Shown: positions 6,101-7,682 of the stretch, in pieces
How the letters are laid out: the number at the start of each line of letters is the position of its first letter
How positions within the stretch are numbered: position 1 is the first letter of the stretch
NCBI GenBank assembly: GCA_021159425.1
Contig: JAGGRU010000364.1
Location: 1 to 7,682, forward strand
Direction: 5' to 3'
Source: Sulfurovum sp.
GTDB lineage: Bacteria; Campylobacterota; Campylobacteria; Campylobacterales; Sulfurovaceae
Length of the DNA: 7,682 bases
Program-made: the position numbers and the translations under genes
The notes under the pieces: generated by a model
Databases searched by the model: none
Seen by the model: the letters and a program-made list of their open reading frames with translations, nothing else
What the model was told of the DNA's origin: nothing

Positions 6101-7144
6101 GTGGAAGAACTTTTACCCGCTTATAATGACCCGCTTTTCAGTATATTACTTATTGTCATTATTAGCCTTATTATTGCAATTGCTACTTATGGTTGGAGTG
6201 TATACAAGCAGCAAAAAGAGCAAGGAAGCCTACTTAAATTTTTAGATAAATTTGACTCTACAGAGTGTGCTTTGGACACTACAGACATGCCCTTTGAACA
6301 ACATATGTTCAGACCTCTTACTTTGCTTGCAAAAGCGTTTGAAAATTCCGGTGAGTACCATAAATCTATCAGTATTTATCTCTACTTGATCAAGAATATC
6401 TCAAATGATCTAGGAAAACTTGAACTTATGGAGAGACTTGGTAATACCTATCTTCATGCAGGATTTTTAGAACGTGCCAAGAGTATTTACGTAGAAATTT
6501 TACGAAAAAAACCTCGTAATGCAAATGTACTTTATGAACTTGGTGTTGTGTATGAAATGATGCATCAGTATGAAAAAGCGAAAGAGGTCATAGAACCGCT
6601 TGAGCTTTTAGGAGAAGATACATATAATTTAAAAAAGTTTCTTGAACTCCTGCAAATAACATCCAATAAAGCATTGGCTACAGAAGATAAACTGGAAAAA
6701 TTAAAACAGCTTTTAGATGAAGAGCCTACACTCTATAGACAAATTGTAAGTGCTTTACTCAGATTAGACACTTACGTGGCTTGGCAGATCATCGATACAG
6801 AACGTATTAAAGAGATACTTGATATCCTTTGGTTCTTACCAAATTCACAACTCGATTTAGATATAATCGCATCCAATAAACAGTTAAGTACACTCTATTA
6901 TGCTAAAGGTTATTTACAAAAACCGACTATTCAAAGTGGTATTTTCAGTATAGATATGATAGCCACAGCAAGAGAAAATGGATTTGAAGATGCTGAGTTA
7001 CTTTTTTCATATCTTTGTAAAAAGTGTAAACAGAGCTTTCCGGTCTCTTTTACACGATGCCCTAACTGTATGGCAATAAATTCTGTAGAAGTTGAGGAAC
7101 AAATTGCAAAATCAAGCCCAAAAACAGATTACTCTTTACTCTGA
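6101..7144 (+). CDS. Membrane-anchored TPR protein with C-terminal zinc ribbon (LapB-like)
   Basis: A 347-residue protein. Residues ~11-31 form one hydrophobic membrane segment (PLFSILLIVIISLIIAIA). A basic/polar linker and several helical pairs with TPR character follow (for example GKLELMERLGNTYLHAGF, then AKSIYVEILRKKPRNANVLY). Near the end a four-Cys ribbon appears: Cys306-x2-Cys309 and Cys320-x2-Cys323. The order N-terminal anchor, TPRs, rubredoxin-like ribbon matches LapB/YciM, which in enterobacteria controls LpxC turnover with FtsH. Whether that role holds here is inference. The GTG start at 6101 has AAAGG six bases before it, and its predicted transcript starts near 6069 from the divergent promoter. 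rnhA begins inside its 3' end. Confidence 0.85.
   Translation: MEELLPAYNDPLFSILLIVIISLIIAIATYGWSVYKQQKEQGSLLKFLDKFDSTECALDTTDMPFEQHMFRPLTLLAKAFENSGEYHKSISIYLYLIKNISNDLGKLELMERLGNTYLHAGFLERAKSIYVEILRKKPRNANVLYELGVVYEMMHQYEKAKEVIEPLELLGEDTYNLKKFLELLQITSNKALATEDKLEKLKQLLDEEPTLYRQIVSALLRLDTYVAWQIIDTERIKEILDILWFLPNSQLDLDIIASNKQLSTLYYAKGYLQKPTIQSGIFSIDMIATARENGFEDAELLFSYLCKKCKQSFPVSFTRCPNCMAINSVEVEEQIAKSSPKTDYSLL
7094..7098 (+). promoter_or_regulatory. Ribosome binding site deciding the rnhA start
   Basis: GAGGA lies five bases before a TTG at 7104-7106. The alternative in-frame TTG at 7092 has no comparable site in front and would overlap this one, so 7104 is preferred. Confidence 0.65.
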
Positions 7145-7547
7145 CGGTTCCAGTCTGGGAAATCCCGGACCCGGTGGTTATGGGGGTATTTTAGAGTTTC
7201 AAGGTCATCGTAAAGAGTACTTTGGCGGAGAGACACATACCACCAATAACCGTATGGAACTGCAAGGTGTCATAGAGGGGCTTAAACTTCTTAAAGAGCC
7301 TTGTAATGTTGAAGTGATATCTGACAGTTCTTACGTTGTCAAAGCGATCAACGAGTGGTTGACCGGATGGGTGAGAAAAAATTTCAAAAAGGTCAAAAAT
7401 GTAGATTTGTGGGAAGCTTACATCGAAGCTGCCAGACCACATAAAGTACATGGTACCTGGGTAAGAGGCCACAATGGACACCCCGAAAATGAACGTTGTG
7501 ATGAGTTGGCACGTAATGAAGCCGAACGGATAAAGGCTTCTATCTAA
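7104..7547 (+). CDS. rnhA: Ribonuclease HI
   Basis: Degrades the RNA strand of RNA-DNA hybrids, including lagging-strand primer remnants and R-loops. With the TTG start at 7104 it has 147 residues (E. coli: 155). The four catalytic carboxylates are present: Asp14 (YSDGSSLGNPGPGGYGG), Glu52 (NNRMEL), Asp74 (SDSSYV) and Asp133 (NERCDELA). The catalytic His123 is in VRGHNGHPENERCDE. The basic-handle region is retained (GWVRKNFKKVKN). The first 41 bases overlap the TPR gene in another frame, which implies translational coupling. No ATG is available at the expected N-terminus. TTG at 7092 would add four residues. Function is secure; only the exact start is open. Confidence 0.95.
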   Translation: MQNQAQKQITLYSDGSSLGNPGPGGYGGILEFQGHRKEYFGGETHTTNNRMELQGVIEGLKLLKEPCNVEVISDSSYVVKAINEWLTGWVRKNFKKVKNVDLWEAYIEAARPHKVHGTWVRGHNGHPENERCDELARNEAERIKASI

Positions 7548-7549
7548 AA

Positions 7550-7605
7550 GGTACCCACAAGGGGCACCCCTACATAATCGTAGGGGCAATCCTTTATGGT
7601 TGCCC
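7550..7605. repeat. G/C-rich inverted-repeat block between rnhA and rnc
   Basis: Three potential hairpins lie in succession. GGTACCC/GGGGCACC (7550-7568) is imperfect. CCCCTAC/GTAGGGG (7567-7586) has a 7-bp stem and a 6-base loop. GGGCAA-CC/GG-TTGCCC (7584-7605) has one bulged T. Neighbouring stems share bases, so they compete. The two halves also mirror each other around CCCCTAC-GTAGGGG and could form one long imperfect stem. The composition stands out from the AT-rich surroundings. From memory, similar GTAGGGGC hairpin repeats are dispersed in many bacterial genomes, so this is probably a REP-like element. The last hairpin is followed by TTAATAAAATAA, weak as a terminator. Confidence 0.7.
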
Positions 7606-7635
7606 TTAATAAAATAATAGAATAAAGGAAAAACA

Positions 7636-7682
7636 ATGAACGATTACAGTCAACTGGAAAAAAGACTGAACTATACATTTAA
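7636..7682 (+). CDS. rnc: Ribonuclease III, first 15 codons only
   Basis: The window ends after MNDYSQLEKRLNYTF, which fits the N-terminus of bacterial RNase III (pattern YSxLExxLxYxF). That enzyme cleaves double-stranded RNA in rRNA processing. AAGGA at 7625-7629 is a well-spaced ribosome binding site for the ATG at 7636. The neighbour order rnhA-rnc supports the call and, from memory, is the same in Campylobacter jejuni. With so few residues visible, the assignment leans on context. Confidence 0.75.
   Translation, partial: MNDYSQLEKRLNYTF

Noticed and set aside
7191..7589. 132-codon minus-strand open frame opposite rnhA
   Set aside because: It overlaps all the conserved catalytic motifs of RNase HI on the other strand and runs into the repeat block. 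Its peptide resembles no family I know.

Overview
The window looks like chromosomal DNA of a free-living member of the Campylobacterota (Epsilonproteobacteria), of the Sulfurovum/Sulfurimonas kind. This rests on AT-rich, tightly packed genes, TATAAT boxes without a recognisable -35 element, and the order dnaG / TPR membrane protein / rnhA / rnc. From memory that order resembles the Campylobacter jejuni region Cj1638-Cj1635. The organism call is inference, not a database result.

Layout. (1) 1-1182, minus strand: a small putative lipoprotein gene followed 10 bases later by endonuclease IV (nfo), which runs off the left edge. (2) 1201-1549: a back-to-back promoter region, then three identical tRNA-Glu(UUC) genes on the plus strand in a perfect 101-base tandem repeat. 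(3) 1594-2844, minus strand: a PLP enzyme of the Cys/Met metabolism family, probably an O-acetylhomoserine sulfhydrylase. (4) 2911-6034, minus strand: dnaG followed by a PpiC-type parvulin gene, closed by a hairpin terminator. (5) 6101-7682, plus strand: a membrane-anchored TPR protein with a zinc ribbon (LapB-like), rnhA overlapping its 3' end, and the first codons of rnc.

The most interesting object is dnaG. A 381-residue LAGLIDADG intein (4712-5854) sits inside the primase zinc-binding domain. Its +1 residue is the fourth zinc ligand, the last Cys of HCFGC, so the zinc site can only be completed after splicing. The intein is visibly more AT-rich than its host gene. As written, the gene also has a one-base insertion (a C run of four on the coding strand, 4065-4068). 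This shifts the frame between the EGYLD and DGD catalytic motifs of the TOPRIM fold. Removing one base and the intein gives a normal 551-residue primase. Because dnaG is essential, the extra base is a sequence or assembly error, a recoded site, or a real lesion covered by another copy.

Regulation. The dnaG ATG lies six bases after a perfect TATAAT, so its mRNA is predicted to be leaderless or nearly so. That -10 and an oppositely facing -10 for the TPR gene lie in the two arms of one perfect 26-base palindrome. Between rnhA and rnc there is a G/C-rich block of inverted repeats unlike the surrounding DNA. The endonuclease IV, DnaG, RNase HI and RNase III genes give the region a DNA replication/repair and RNA-processing flavour, typical housekeeping synteny for this group.
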